A stretch of DNA of 64,000 bases from Salinimicrobium xinjiangense DSM 19287 (GCF_000423585.1 NZ_AUIG01000011.1:1-64000); one strand, 5' to 3'; positions 17,681-27,033 are shown, counted from the first letter of the stretch. Numbers and translations: made by a program. The notes: generated from the letters alone by a model not told the origin.

Positions 17681-20173
17681 ATGAAGTTGCTTTTTCTGAT
17701 CCTGTTTCTCGGGATCACCTATTCCCCGATTTTTGCTCAGGCAGCAGACTCTATTCCGCGGAAAAAGATCCACATCCACAGGGTCGAACAGGTACCAAAA
17801 ATTGATGGCGTACTGGATGAAGCTGTATGGGAGAACGCTCCCGTCGCAACAGGATTTGTTGAACGCACTCCTGTCAATGGCAGGGCTATTCCCGATAGTC
17901 TTAAAACAGATGTGAAAATAATCTACGATGATCTGGGAATCTATTTCGGCGCTCATCTAAAAGATCCTGAACCCGCCAAAATAATGACCGAACTTACAGA
18001 AAGAGACAACATAGGAGCATCAGACTTTTTCTTCATTCTTCTGAACGGTTACAATGACAGGCAGCAAAGTATGCAGTTTATTGTTACCTCAGCAGGAGTG
18101 CAGTATGATGCTAAAATGACCAATGGTTTTGAAGATTCTTCGTGGAATGCAGTTTGGTACAGCGACGTAAAAATCACCGATACCGGCTGGGTAGCAGAGG
18201 TGTTCATCCCCTACTCAGAACTGCGTTTTCCCGAAAAAAAGATCCAGGAATGGGGTCTGCAGATGGAAAGGGACTTTAGAAGGACCGGAACCCGCTACAG
18301 CTGGAACCACATCGACAACAAAAAAGGTTCCTTTTCAATCTACGATGGAGAGATCCACGGAATTGAAAATATTGAGACACAGGTAAGGCTCTCCTTTCAA
18401 CCTTACGTCTCCTCCTACCTCACAAATTACGCAGGAAATACCGAAGTGAATTTTAACGGGGGACTGGATCTTAAATACGGGATCAATGATGCTTTCACCC
18501 TCGATATGATCCTGATCCCCGATTTTGGGCAAACAAAATTTGATGCCGATGTGCTCAACCTTTCCGCTTTTGAAGTACAATATCAGGAGAATCGTGCCTT
18601 CTTCACAGAAGGAACAGAGCTTTTCACAAAAGGAAATCTTTTCTACAGCCGCAGGGTGGGAGGCGCTCCTTCGGGAAGGTTATTTCTTGAAGATTACGAA
18701 TCTGTAGAGGAATATCCTTCAACCATTGACTTAATTAATGCCATAAAAGTCTCGGGAAGAATAGATAGCGGCCTCGGAATTGGATTTTTTAACGCGATCA
18801 CAGAAAAAACATATGCTAAGATCCGCAATGACGAAACCAATGAACTAAGAAAGGAACTGGTGGAACCTTTTGCTAATTACAACATCCTGGTGCTCGACCA
18901 GCGCTTTGGCGATAATTCATCTGTCTCTCTGGTTAATACCAATACGACCCGGGAAGGACATTTTCGGGACGCAAACGCTACCGGTCTTTATATGGACCTT
19001 ACTAATAAGGCAAATACGATGAGGTACACTGCCAGTGCAGAAGGCAGTTGGGTGATGCAGGATGAAACTATTTTCGGAACTGAACTTGAAGTCCGCGTCA
19101 TGAAAACGAATGGCAAAAACAGATTTCAGGGGGGAATAGACCTTCGCACCCAGGACTACAACATCAATGACCTTGGATATTCCAGTTCCACCAATTATGT
19201 GAGGTACTTTGGAGGGTATAACCACAGGCTGCTTCAGCCGAAAGGTTTTTTGAATAACATGTTCCTCAATTTTAACCTTCAGCATGAACGCAGACTCGAG
19301 CCGGATCTATTCAATACCTTCAGGTTTAACTTCAATTCAAGTTTTACAACCCGTGATTTCCTGAATTTTGGTGGTGGCTTTGAAACTACACCTTTTGGAA
19401 CAAATGACATCTATGAACCCCGCGTCGAAGGCAGGCATGTGGATGTTCCTGCATATTATGACATTTGGCTGTGGTTTTCTACAGATTACAGGAAACCATT
19501 TTCATTTGGAACGGTAGTAGACTGGTATAAATTTGATGAAAAAGGAAGAGGGAATCTTATCATTGATTTTGATCCCCGCTACAGGTTCTCAGATAAATTC
19601 AAGGTTAACTGGTCCACCAATCTTGTACTTTCAGACAAGGATGAAGGTTTTGTAGATATGAAAAATGATGAGATCATTTTTGGGCAACGCGATCGTAACA
19701 CTATAGTCAATTCACTAGGTGCCAATTATATCTTTAACAACAAGATGGCCCTCAACCTCGCCTTCAGGCACTATTACTCTGAAGTGTTCTACACCGAATT
19801 CTATACGCTGCAGGAAAATGGCGAACTGGATTATCTTGCACCGCGTAATGATGAATATGACACCACATACAACAGCTGGAATCTCGATCTCAGATTTTCC
19901 TGGTGGTTTGCCCCGGGAAGTCAGATGACTTTACTATACCGTAACGCAATTACCAGTTTTACAAACCGGTCACATGTAAATATAGGGAACAACTTTAATC
20001 ACCTTTTTGAGCAGGAACAATTGAACAGCCTTTCTTTAAGGATCAGCTATTATCTGGATTATAACAGAGTAAAAAACTGGTTTGGAGGTAAACAAAAAGC
20101 ACCTGCGAATACAGATGCTCTTGGTGATCTCTCATATAGGAAGCTTAAGGAAAATCCTTTTTTAAAGCCTTAA
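17681..20173 (+). CDS. DUF5916 protein with N-terminal CBM9-like domain
   Basis: 830 aa. Residues 1-20 are a signal peptide (ending IFAQ). Residues 35-230 hold a carbohydrate-binding family 9-like domain (IDGVLDEAVWENAP, then DDLGIYFGAHLKDPEP and a VAEVFIPYSELRFP block). The remainder is the DUF5916 domain, rich in alternating aromatic beta-strands as in an outer-membrane barrel. Family members are common in marine Bacteroidetes; the function is unproven, but surface or outer-membrane glycan or peptide handling is plausible. It stands alone and its stop overlaps that of the next, convergent gene. Confidence 0.85.
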   Translation: MKLLFLILFLGITYSPIFAQAADSIPRKKIHIHRVEQVPKIDGVLDEAVWENAPVATGFVERTPVNGRAIPDSLKTDVKIIYDDLGIYFGAHLKDPEPAKIMTELTERDNIGASDFFFILLNGYNDRQQSMQFIVTSAGVQYDAKMTNGFEDSSWNAVWYSDVKITDTGWVAEVFIPYSELRFPEKKIQEWGLQMERDFRRTGTRYSWNHIDNKKGSFSIYDGEIHGIENIETQVRLSFQPYVSSYLTNYAGNTEVNFNGGLDLKYGINDAFTLDMILIPDFGQTKFDADVLNLSAFEVQYQENRAFFTEGTELFTKGNLFYSRRVGGAPSGRLFLEDYESVEEYPSTIDLINAIKVSGRIDSGLGIGFFNAITEKTYAKIRNDETNELRKELVEPFANYNILVLDQRFGDNSSVSLVNTNTTREGHFRDANATGLYMDLTNKANTMRYTASAEGSWVMQDETIFGTELEVRVMKTNGKNRFQGGIDLRTQDYNINDLGYSSSTNYVRYFGGYNHRLLQPKGFLNNMFLNFNLQHERRLEPDLFNTFRFNFNSSFTTRDFLNFGGGFETTPFGTNDIYEPRVEGRHVDVPAYYDIWLWFSTDYRKPFSFGTVVDWYKFDEKGRGNLIIDFDPRYRFSDKFKVNWSTNLVLSDKDEGFVDMKNDEIIFGQRDRNTIVNSLGANYIFNNKMALNLAFRHYYSEVFYTEFYTLQENGELDYLAPRNDEYDTTYNSWNLDLRFSWWFAPGSQMTLLYRNAITSFTNRSHVNIGNNFNHLFEQEQLNSLSLRISYYLDYNRVKNWFGGKQKAPANTDALGDLSYRKLKENPFLKP

Positions 20174-20691
20174 TCTTTTTTGTTTCTGGTCAATAGCAGG
20201 TATGCTCCAACTGCTGCGGCAACTGTGACGGCAGTCTTAATTACAAAGGTTTTCCGGTTGTACTTCCATTCCGACCGCATACCTTTTTCCGCGAAGATAT
20301 TTGGTACATGCCCATGCTTAAGATCTTCAATGATCCCTTCTATCTCCCCCACACGGTCGGCCATCACAAGAGGCAGCCATCTCCCATAGCTGGATTCACT
20401 GTACTTGAAAGCCAGTCTGCGAATAGCTCCGCTAAGGCCCGAAGGTGGTACAGAAGTCCCAAATACAGCCGGAATATTTGGTCTTTCTACAGATTTAAGG
20501 ACTTCAATATCTACCGGTTGCTGTTCGGGGCGTTCCCAGGTGTAACCTTCTATTTCTTCATCTGTTCTGTGCTTCATGGGGTAAGTTGGATCATTCTTGG
20601 GATCCCGGTCTACACCCCATCCCTTTATATGGCTATGGTCGCCACCCCTTTCATTTCTGAAATTTTCGGGTTTGGTTTCATCTCCTATCAT
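20170..20691 (-). CDS. Hypothetical protein with C-terminal membrane anchor
   Basis: 173 aa from the ATG at 20691; an upstream Met at 20757 would overlap the dehydrogenase gene and gives an atypical N-terminus. The N-terminal part is polar with GGDHSHIKGWGVDRDPKNDP and HRTDEEIEGYTWERPEQQP. The middle part (GLSGAIRRLAFKYSESSYGRWLPLVMADR) looks helical, and residues about 147-165 form one membrane helix followed by RNKKD. It lies 29 bp after the zinc dehydrogenase gene and is probably co-transcribed. I do not recognise a family. Confidence 0.75.
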   Translation of the reverse strand: MIGDETKPENFRNERGGDHSHIKGWGVDRDPKNDPTYPMKHRTDEEIEGYTWERPEQQPVDIEVLKSVERPNIPAVFGTSVPPSGLSGAIRRLAFKYSESSYGRWLPLVMADRVGEIEGIIEDLKHGHVPNIFAEKGMRSEWKYNRKTFVIKTAVTVAAAVGAYLLLTRNKKD

Positions 20692-20720
20692 TGGTGTATC
20701 TTTTAATTTTATATTATTTT

Positions 20721-21872
20721 TTATGCTGAAGGCGGAATTAATACAGTCTTGATACAACCGTCAAGTTTCTTGCTGAAGATGTTATAACCTTCAGCCACCT
20801 CTTCCAGCGGAATCCTGTGCGTGATCATATCCTTAGGACTGATATTCCCATTTTTCACATGCTCGATCATTTTAGGAAGTAGTCTCTTTACCGAACATTG
20901 ACCTGCTCTTATAGTGATTCCCTTGTTGACAACATTTCCTATGGGCACCAGGGCGTCGATTGGACCATATACTCCTACAATAGAAACTATTCCGCCTTTT
21001 TTCACGGAATTAATTGCCCAGTGCAGCGCTGTTGTAGATCCTCCCTGCATGAGCATTTTTCTTCCCAGCATAGTATTCATTGTATCTCCTGCAGCTTCGG
21101 CTCCCACGGCATCAATACAAACATCGGCGCCTAAAGAATCGGTGATCTTTTTAATGAAAACAACAGGATCTTCGAGATGCTGAAAATTATAAACCTCACA
21201 TTGAGCAAAATCCTTTACGAATTCCAGCCTGTAATCAAGTTTATCAATGACTATTACCCTACCGGCTCCAAAGAGCCAGGCACATTTCGCAGCCATAATT
21301 CCAATGGGACCTGCACCAAATACCACAACAGTATCTCCTTCCTGAATACCGGCCATTTCGGCAGCCTGGTATCCGGTAGGTACAACATCGGTCAGCAGCA
21401 CCGCATCATCGGGATCCATCCAGTCGGGAATGACAGTTGGACCAACATTGGCATATGGTACCCGCACATATTCAGCTTGCCCACCGTGGTAGCCACCTGT
21501 GGTATGTGAATATCCAAAGATCCCTCCTGCCGCTGTAGACTGCGGATTGGATTCATGGCACATGCCATACATTTCCTGCTTACAGAATACACATTTCCCG
21601 CAGGCAATATTAAAAGGCACCATCACCCGGTCTCCCACTTTCACTTTTTCGACAGAAGATCCTACTTCCACTATTTCCCCAATAAACTCATGTCCAAAAG
21701 TTGTTCCTACCCGGGTATCTGGCACAAGGCCGTGATACAGGTGCAGGTCAGACCCACAAATACAGGTTCTAATCACCTTTACAATAGCATCTTCGGGATG
21801 TTCAATTTCAGGAAAAGGACGGTCGCGGTCGGCACGGACCCGGAATGGCCCGCGAAAGTTCATTGCTAGCAT
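20721..21872 (-). CDS. Zinc-dependent alcohol dehydrogenase (FdhA-like MDR)
   Basis: 383 aa. Catalytic zinc ligands appear in CICGSDLHLYHG (C39) and GHEFIGE (H61, E62). The structural zinc loop is CGKCVFCKQEMYGMC, and the NAD-binding Rossmann motif is VVVFGAGPIGIMAA. An insertion around MNTMLGRKMLMQGGS and the overall length fit the glutathione-independent formaldehyde dehydrogenase-like branch of medium-chain dehydrogenases. The true substrate, aldehyde or alcohol, is uncertain. It heads a two-gene unit with the membrane-anchored hypothetical protein. Confidence 0.85.
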   Translation of the reverse strand: MLAMNFRGPFRVRADRDRPFPEIEHPEDAIVKVIRTCICGSDLHLYHGLVPDTRVGTTFGHEFIGEIVEVGSSVEKVKVGDRVMVPFNIACGKCVFCKQEMYGMCHESNPQSTAAGGIFGYSHTTGGYHGGQAEYVRVPYANVGPTVIPDWMDPDDAVLLTDVVPTGYQAAEMAGIQEGDTVVVFGAGPIGIMAAKCAWLFGAGRVIVIDKLDYRLEFVKDFAQCEVYNFQHLEDPVVFIKKITDSLGADVCIDAVGAEAAGDTMNTMLGRKMLMQGGSTTALHWAINSVKKGGIVSIVGVYGPIDALVPIGNVVNKGITIRAGQCSVKRLLPKMIEHVKNGNISPKDMITHRIPLEEVAEGYNIFSKKLDGCIKTVLIPPSA

Positions 21873-22057
21873 ATCATTTAAATTTTTCTTTTACAAAGCA
21901 TGTTGAGGACAACAGACGAAATACATCTACCTGATATCCTGACATTTAAATTTAAAGAATGATGCTTCTCAATAAAAGTATTTAACTATACTTTAGGCGC
22001 AGATTCGAAACTTTAGGATGCTGCTAACAAATCGGCAGGAAATTTCGGGCATAAAAA

Positions 22058-22077
22058 AAGCGGCAAACCTGCCGCTT
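22058..22077 (-). terminator. Terminator of the DUF4168 protein gene
   Basis: AAGCGGC-AAACCT-GCCGCTT forms a 7-bp stem. On the minus strand it is followed by a T run (the A-rich 22051-22059 on the plus strand), 23 bp past the stop codon. Confidence 0.75.
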
Positions 22078-22100
22078 AATTATCTTGGGGAAATTGATTT

Positions 22101-22577
22101 CTATCCCTGGATCATTTGTTGAATTCTTTGCTGCAGTGCGGGATCTGACTGAAGTCTCATCGCAATCTGCTCATACTTTTCAAGTGAAAGTCCCTGATCT
22201 GTAATCAGCTTTTCCATTTGTTTCTGAATATCTGCCTGCATTCCTTCAAGCTGCACGATGATCTCTTTGTGTTTAGCTTTTTCTTCGGCAGTTACTTCCA
22301 CTTCTACTTCAGGATTCATAGACGCCTCGTGAATTTCATTAAAACGGGGAATTTCCATTCCTTCCTCTTGCACTACCTGCATCATTTCCTGTTGTGCCTG
22401 TTGTGACACCACCTGAATTTGTTGCACAGCCGCTACAAATTTTTGCAGATCTGCATCGCTAACTTCTGTTTGTTCTTGTTGTTGCTGTTGCTGCGGAAGT
22501 TGTTGTGCAAATACGGCAGTACTACCTAACATCATGAAAAACATAATCATTCCTGCCAGTTTGTTTGATCTAATCAT
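22101..22577 (-). CDS. Secreted DUF4168-like Gln-rich protein
   Basis: 158 aa from the ATG at 22577 (MIRSNKLAGMIMFFMMLG...), which places the signal peptide at the N-terminus; a further upstream Met would bury it. After AVFAQQ comes a low-complexity QLPQQQQQQEQTE tract. Two helical blocks follow (SDADLQKFVAAVQQIQVVSQ and LITDQGLSLEKYEQIAMRLQ) that resemble DUF4168. It is probably periplasmic; function is unknown. A terminator follows directly. Confidence 0.8.
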   Translation of the reverse strand: MIRSNKLAGMIMFFMMLGSTAVFAQQLPQQQQQQEQTEVSDADLQKFVAAVQQIQVVSQQAQQEMMQVVQEEGMEIPRFNEIHEASMNPEVEVEVTAEEKAKHKEIIVQLEGMQADIQKQMEKLITDQGLSLEKYEQIAMRLQSDPALQQRIQQMIQG

Positions 22578-22722
22578 AATAAAAGTTTTCTTGTTTTCAA
22601 TAGAAAGACCAACTACCATGCCATCCAAATCATAACGCCGTTGACTTAACCTATAAGAGCAGCAAAAACCATAGCGACAGTCTATCTGATTTTTTCTAAC
22701 TTCTGACTATAAAAAAAGTGAT

Positions 22723-23616
22723 ATGAATATTTTGCAAATAAGTGTACCGAAATCGGGCAGCTTTTGGCTCAATACCATTCTGAAGAAAACCCTTAATAGA
22801 GCCGGAGACTCCATCTCCTACTATATTCGTTCCCGGCCCGAATATGAAGATCTGAAAAAGGAAAAACTAAGCTTTAAGGACCAGGCAGGGACTGATATGC
22901 TCGATATTGATGAAACCGGTTTAAATTTTAGGGTAAGTTCTCTGCTTAAAGAACCGGTTCCGAACCTGGCTGAATATTCCCAAAAAGCCACTCTTGCCTG
23001 GACACATTCCACCTGGTGCAGCAAAACTGCTGAAGTTTTCGGCTTTTTTGACAGGAAAGTTGTCATTGTACGGGATCCCCGGGACACGGCACTTTCGGCA
23101 GCAAAATTCGCTTTTACACCATATATGCAGAAGCATTATCCCACAACTTATAATTCAGTAGATGAATTCTTTGCTGCAGAATATGACCGGCTCCTGGAAC
23201 AGTGGGTCTGGTTCTACGGAAATTACCTGCTGAAGTCCGCAGAGCTCGACCTGCATTTTGTTTTCTACGAAAATCTACTGAAATCTTTTCCTAAAGAATA
23301 TGATTCCCTGCTGAAGTATTTACAGATAGATCTCTCTGCTGAAGAGAAAAAACAAGTTGAGGAAGAGGTGAGATTTTCCAGCATGAAAGCTGATAGTCCG
23401 CGGCATTTGCAAAAAGGCAGAAGCCGAAAGTGGGTCGATAAGCTGGAGGTTTCAGAAATTGAAACAGCTTCAGTCAAAGCGGGTCTTTTAATGCGCATTT
23501 TTGGCTACCCCCTCACCCCGGGAGAAGGAGATAAACTACCTGCCACTCCACGAGAACTTCCGAAGCAGGAACTTCAGGAAATATTGCAAAAAATAAACTG
23601 GAAAAACCTTTACTAA
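22723..23616 (+). CDS. Sulfotransferase-domain protein
   Basis: 297 aa. The N-terminal PKSGSFWLNTIL (9-20) is the 5'-phosphosulfate-binding loop of PAPS-dependent sulfotransferases. VIVRDPRDTALSAAKF near residue 112 is the 3'-phosphate-binding motif, and a late RKWVDKL stretch resembles the final PAPS-contact element. The enzyme should be cytosolic and transfer sulfate from PAPS to an unknown acceptor such as a glycan or small metabolite. It stands alone between a divergent secreted-protein gene and a small membrane protein gene. Confidence 0.8.
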   Translation: MNILQISVPKSGSFWLNTILKKTLNRAGDSISYYIRSRPEYEDLKKEKLSFKDQAGTDMLDIDETGLNFRVSSLLKEPVPNLAEYSQKATLAWTHSTWCSKTAEVFGFFDRKVVIVRDPRDTALSAAKFAFTPYMQKHYPTTYNSVDEFFAAEYDRLLEQWVWFYGNYLLKSAELDLHFVFYENLLKSFPKEYDSLLKYLQIDLSAEEKKQVEEEVRFSSMKADSPRHLQKGRSRKWVDKLEVSEIETASVKAGLLMRIFGYPLTPGEGDKLPATPRELPKQELQEILQKINWKNLY

Positions 23617-23716
23617 GCCTGCAACTTCTAAACTTTTCTTAATTGTGACGGGTAGAATTTCAGAAACAGCGGTATCTACAGGCATTTTTGTACCTTAAAG
23701 TTTTAAAGCTTTTATC

Positions 23717-23905
23717 ATGGAAACTAACGATCGTACAGAAAATAAGAAATCTACTCCGGTAGAAAACAAGAAAACTGACAAAAAGTACCATGTCAATCAG
23801 TCAACCGAACAAAAGACCGGTGGTAATCTTGGAATGATCGCTATTATAGTGATTATTGCCATTATTGTGCTGGGACTGTTGTTCTTTTCAAACGTCTTCG
23901 CATAA
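23717..23905 (+). CDS. Small single-pass membrane protein
   Basis: 62 aa. The first 36 residues are charged and polar (METNDRTENKKSTPVENKK...), and the last 25 form one strongly hydrophobic helix (MIAIIVIIAIIVLGLLFF). A cytosolic tail with a C-terminal anchor is likely. No family is recognised. It lies 99 bp upstream of the arsenosugar operon but has its own spacer on both sides. Confidence 0.6.
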   Translation: METNDRTENKKSTPVENKKTDKKYHVNQSTEQKTGGNLGMIAIIVIIAIIVLGLLFFSNVFA

Positions 23906-24004
23906 GGATCTTCAAAAAATGTCATTTTTGGCACCTGTATTTTTATATGCTTTACAGGGCAATTCCCGCGGCACTTGTTATCTTAGGGGCTCAAAAAAAT
24001 ATCT

Positions 24005-24340
24005 ATGTCAAAAACATATTACGATCCCGCCGACCTTAAGAAGTTCGGCAGTATATCTGAATGGGATGAGGAGCTGGGCAGCAAGTTCTTCGAATACTAC
24101 AATAGCGTCTTTGAAGAAGGAGCCTTAACTGCCCGTGAAAAATCCCTTATAGCACTTGCCGTATCTCATGTAGTGCAATGCCCTTATTGCATTGATGCCT
24201 ACACCAAAGATGGACTCCAGCGCGGAATAGAAAAAGAAGAAATGATGGAAGCCATCCACGTTGGCGCAGCCATAAAAGGCGGTGCCACCCTCGTCCACGG
24301 TGTCCAGATGATGAACAAGTACAACAAGCTGTCAATGTGA
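24005..24340 (+). CDS. Arsenosugar-associated AhpD/CMD-like protein
   Basis: 111 aa, carboxymuconolactone decarboxylase/AhpD fold. The redox motif CPYC sits in HVVQCPYCIDAYTKDGL, followed by helices with EEMMEAIHVGAAIKGGATLVHG. Short CMD proteins of this kind accompany arsS in arsenosugar clusters and are annotated as peroxidase-like. It is the first gene of the operon but is separated from arsS by a 182-bp repeat-rich spacer. A role in thiol chemistry with arsenicals is inference. Confidence 0.8.
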   Translation: MSKTYYDPADLKKFGSISEWDEELGSKFFEYYNSVFEEGALTAREKSLIALAVSHVVQCPYCIDAYTKDGLQRGIEKEEMMEAIHVGAAIKGGATLVHGVQMMNKYNKLSM

Positions 24341-24419
24341 GCAGATCCAAGGAAGCCGGAACGGCTGACGTAGGAGTCGCTCATCCCGACGAAGGAGGGA
24401 TCTCAATCTCAGTAAGTAA

Positions 24420-24500
24420 AGCCGTTGCATGCAACGGCTCCGAAGTCAGGTCTCAAGGGCCACAGGCCCACCAAAGGTAAAGACGTTGCACGCAACGTCT
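24420..24500. repeat. Pair of palindromic repeats between the CMD gene and arsS
   Basis: AGCCGTTGCATGCAACGGCT (24420-24439) is a perfect 20-bp palindrome. AGACGTTGCACGCAACGTCT (24481-24500) is a second copy with a 9-bp stem on each side of AC. Both are preceded by GTAA and followed by CC, so they are copies of one element. Between them is a smaller hairpin, GGGCC-ACA-GGCCC. The 24341-24522 spacer therefore consists mostly of repeats. Confidence 0.8.
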
Positions 24501-24522
24501 CCACAATCCAACACAAAGCAAC

Positions 24523-25593
24523 ATGCCCACAAAATCCCTACAAGCCCGAAAAAACCTCCTCTCTAATCCGCAGGAACAGCTAAAATATCTTAGCAACGGG
24601 ATCTTTGGAGATGGAGAGCTACCGCTTTTTAAGGATAAGATCGCCAGTGGGGGAACATACACGTTACGACCAAAAAAACTGGAAATCCTCCAGCTCAACC
24701 TTGGGTATATGTGCAATCAGGTGTGCTCGCATTGTCATGTGGATGCGGGTCCCGATCGTAAGGAGATCATGACCAGGGAAACCATGCAGCTTTGCCTGGA
24801 AGTCATAAGAAAATCAGGTGCACATACGCTGGATCTTACCGGCGGGGCACCCGAAATGAATCCCGATTTCAGGTGGTTTGTGGAAGAAGCTTCAAAAGCC
24901 GGAATTGACGATTTCATTGTGCGCTCCAATCTTACGATCATTGTCGCCAATAAAAAATATTACGATCTGCCCGACTTCTTTAAAAAGCACAACGTACATG
25001 TGGTTTCGTCACTTCCGTTCTATAAAAGAGAGAAAACCGATCGACAGCGCGGCAGCGGAGTTTTTGATAAATCCATTGAAGCTTTAAAAATGTTGAATGC
25101 CGTTGGCTACGGCCGCGAAGGCAGCGGACTCAAACTCGACCTGGTGTACAATCCCGCAGGAGCATTTTTACCGGCTAACCAGCAAGCATTGGAGCGGGAT
25201 TTCAAAAAAGCTTTAAAAGCCGATTTTGACATTGAATTCAATGAGTTGTTCTGCATCACTAATCTGCCGATAAGCCGCTTCCTGGAATACCTCATTGCTT
25301 CCGAAAACTATGAAGATTACATGAACGCTTTGGTGGAAGCTTTTAATCCGGCGGCGGTGCAAAATGTGATGTGCACCAATACACTTTCCGTAAGCTGGGA
25401 TGGCTGGTTGTACGATTGCGATTTCAACCAGATGCTGGGATTGAAAGTGGATTCGAAAGTGCAGCATTTGAAAGATTTTGAAGCGGAAATACTGCGAGAC
25501 AGGGAGATCTGTATTTCCCAACATTGCTACGGCTGCACGGCCGGGGCAGGAAGCAGTTGCCAGGGAAGCGTCACATTATATGATGGAAAATAA
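24523..25593 (+). CDS. arsS: Arsenosugar biosynthesis radical SAM protein ArsS
   Basis: 356 aa. The radical SAM cluster motif is CNQVCSHC (C64, C68, C71), followed by HVDAGPDR and the glycine-rich LDLTGGAPEMNP. The C-terminal DUF3641 part carries CDFNQMLGL and a Cys-rich end (CISQHCYGCTAGAGSSCQGS), likely ligands for a second cluster. ArsS enzymes add the 5'-deoxyadenosyl group of SAM to a methylated arsenical, giving a dimethylarsinoyl-deoxyadenosine, the arsenosugar precursor. The next gene overlaps its 3' end. No arsM methyltransferase gene is visible in this window. Confidence 0.93.
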   Translation: MPTKSLQARKNLLSNPQEQLKYLSNGIFGDGELPLFKDKIASGGTYTLRPKKLEILQLNLGYMCNQVCSHCHVDAGPDRKEIMTRETMQLCLEVIRKSGAHTLDLTGGAPEMNPDFRWFVEEASKAGIDDFIVRSNLTIIVANKKYYDLPDFFKKHNVHVVSSLPFYKREKTDRQRGSGVFDKSIEALKMLNAVGYGREGSGLKLDLVYNPAGAFLPANQQALERDFKKALKADFDIEFNELFCITNLPISRFLEYLIASENYEDYMNALVEAFNPAAVQNVMCTNTLSVSWDGWLYDCDFNQMLGLKVDSKVQHLKDFEAEILRDREICISQHCYGCTAGAGSSCQGSVTLYDGK

Positions 25594-26206
25594 ATCTTCT
25601 ACAGGTGGGGAATTGCTCCTCATTTTTACCAGGAATCCGGAAGTAGGAAAGGTAAAAAAGCGGCTGGCCACAGATATTGGCGACCAGGCAGCATTGAAGA
25701 TATACAATCATTTGCTGCAGCATACAGTGAACATTACTAAAAACCTTCAGGTGGAGAAATGGGTGTGTTATTCCGAAGAAATTCCGGGAGAGGATATCTG
25801 GGACAAAAATGTTTTCAGGAAAAAGCTGCAGCAGGGAGAGGATCTGGGAGAGCGCATGGAGAACGCCTTCAGTAGCGGATTCGAGGCAGGCTTCAGCAGT
25901 ATCATCATCATTGGCAGTGATTTATACGATCTTTCAGAAGAGGATCTGAAAATTGCATTTTTGACACTGCAGCATTCCGAAGCTGTGATTGGCCCTGCGA
26001 CCGATGGTGGATACTATTTATTAGGACTAAAATCCTTACCTTCACAGGTCTTTAGAAACAAGAACTGGGGCAGCAATACGGTACTTGAGAATACATTAAA
26101 AGACCTGAATAATTTAAAATTAAAACAACTGGAGGCGCGGAATGATATAGATCGTTTTGAGGATCTAAAGCAGCATCCTGACCTTTTGAAAATGATAAAA
26201 ACATGA
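25580..26206 (+). CDS. TIGR04282 arsenosugar biosynthesis glycosyltransferase
   Basis: 208 aa from ATG 25580 (or 25583); a longer in-frame Met at 25478 lies deep in arsS and would add residues foreign to the family. Motifs ELLLIFTRNPEVGKVKKRLA, IIIIGSDLYDLSEEDL and AVIGPATDGGYYLLGLK are typical of the DUF2064/TIGR04282 GT-A-like family. The start overlaps the end of arsS and its own end overlaps the phosphorylase gene by 4 nt, so it is tightly coupled. It probably handles the arsenoribosyl unit; the exact reaction is unproven. Confidence 0.88.
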   Translation: MMENKSSTGGELLLIFTRNPEVGKVKKRLATDIGDQAALKIYNHLLQHTVNITKNLQVEKWVCYSEEIPGEDIWDKNVFRKKLQQGEDLGERMENAFSSGFEAGFSSIIIIGSDLYDLSEEDLKIAFLTLQHSEAVIGPATDGGYYLLGLKSLPSQVFRNKNWGSNTVLENTLKDLNNLKLKQLEARNDIDRFEDLKQHPDLLKMIKT

Positions 26207-27033
26207 TTCAAGATTTAATAAATACTACAGAATTCCTTGAGGCCAGAGGCTTCGATAAACCCGAAATAGGGATCATTTTAGGCACCGGCCTGGGAAAACT
26301 GATTGATGAACTGGAAGTAATTTCTGAAGTCAGTTACAATCATATCCCCGGCTTCCCCACCGCTACAGTAGAATTCCACAAGGGAAAACTGATTTTCGGG
26401 AAACTGGATGATAAAAAGGTGGTGGTGATGCAGGGGCGTTTCCACATTTATGAAGGCTACTCACTGTGGGATGTGACATTTCCGGTTAGGGTAATGAAGA
26501 GACTCGGCATTAAAAAACTACTAATTTCAAATGCAGCAGGGTCTCTTAATCCGGAATTCAAAAAGGGAGAGATCATGCTTATTGACGACCACATCAACCT
26601 GCAAGGCGGTTCTCCCCTGGCCTTTAGAGGTGTCGAGCAGCTTGGCACAAGATTTACCGATATGAGCGCGCCATACGATCAGCAAAGTGGCCACATCATG
26701 CAGGAGATTGCTAAAGAACATGGTTTTCCACTTCATAAGGGAGTTTATGTAGCTGTTGTTGGTCCGCAACTGGAAACAAGGGCAGAATATCGCTTTTTAC
26801 GCACCATAGGCGCCGATGCCGTTGGAATGAGCACCGTGCCCGAAGTTATCGTCGCCAATCATTTAAAGATTCCGATTGCTGCAGTTTCCGTTTTGACAGA
26901 TGAAGGAAATCCCGAGGATCTGCAACCGGTGAATATTCAGGATATTATTGAAACCGCGGGTAAAGCCGAACCTCAAATGATCACTTTGTTCAGAGAACTA
27001 ATCAAGCGCATCGAACTTAAACCTGCGGAATAA
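26203..27033 (+). CDS. Purine-nucleoside phosphorylase
   Basis: 276 aa, trimeric PNP/MTAP family. It shows GIILGTGLGKL (phosphate loop), IPGFPTATVEFHKGKL, MQGRFHIYEGY, SNAAGSLNP, and GPQLETRAEYRFLRTIGADAVGMSTVPEV. It would phosphorolyse a purine nucleoside to the base and ribose-1-phosphate. An ATGA overlap with the arsenosugar glycosyltransferase and a TAATG overlap with the next gene tie it to this operon. That placement suggests it removes adenine from the ArsS product, but a housekeeping purine-salvage role is equally possible from sequence. Confidence 0.9.
   Translation: MIQDLINTTEFLEARGFDKPEIGIILGTGLGKLIDELEVISEVSYNHIPGFPTATVEFHKGKLIFGKLDDKKVVVMQGRFHIYEGYSLWDVTFPVRVMKRLGIKKLLISNAAGSLNPEFKKGEIMLIDDHINLQGGSPLAFRGVEQLGTRFTDMSAPYDQQSGHIMQEIAKEHGFPLHKGVYVAVVGPQLETRAEYRFLRTIGADAVGMSTVPEVIVANHLKIPIAAVSVLTDEGNPEDLQPVNIQDIIETAGKAEPQMITLFRELIKRIELKPAE

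Noticed and set aside
25478-25579. N-terminal extension of the TIGR04282 glycosyltransferase
   Set aside because: These codons lie inside the Cys-rich end of arsS and do not resemble the family; the Met at 25580 or 25583 fits.
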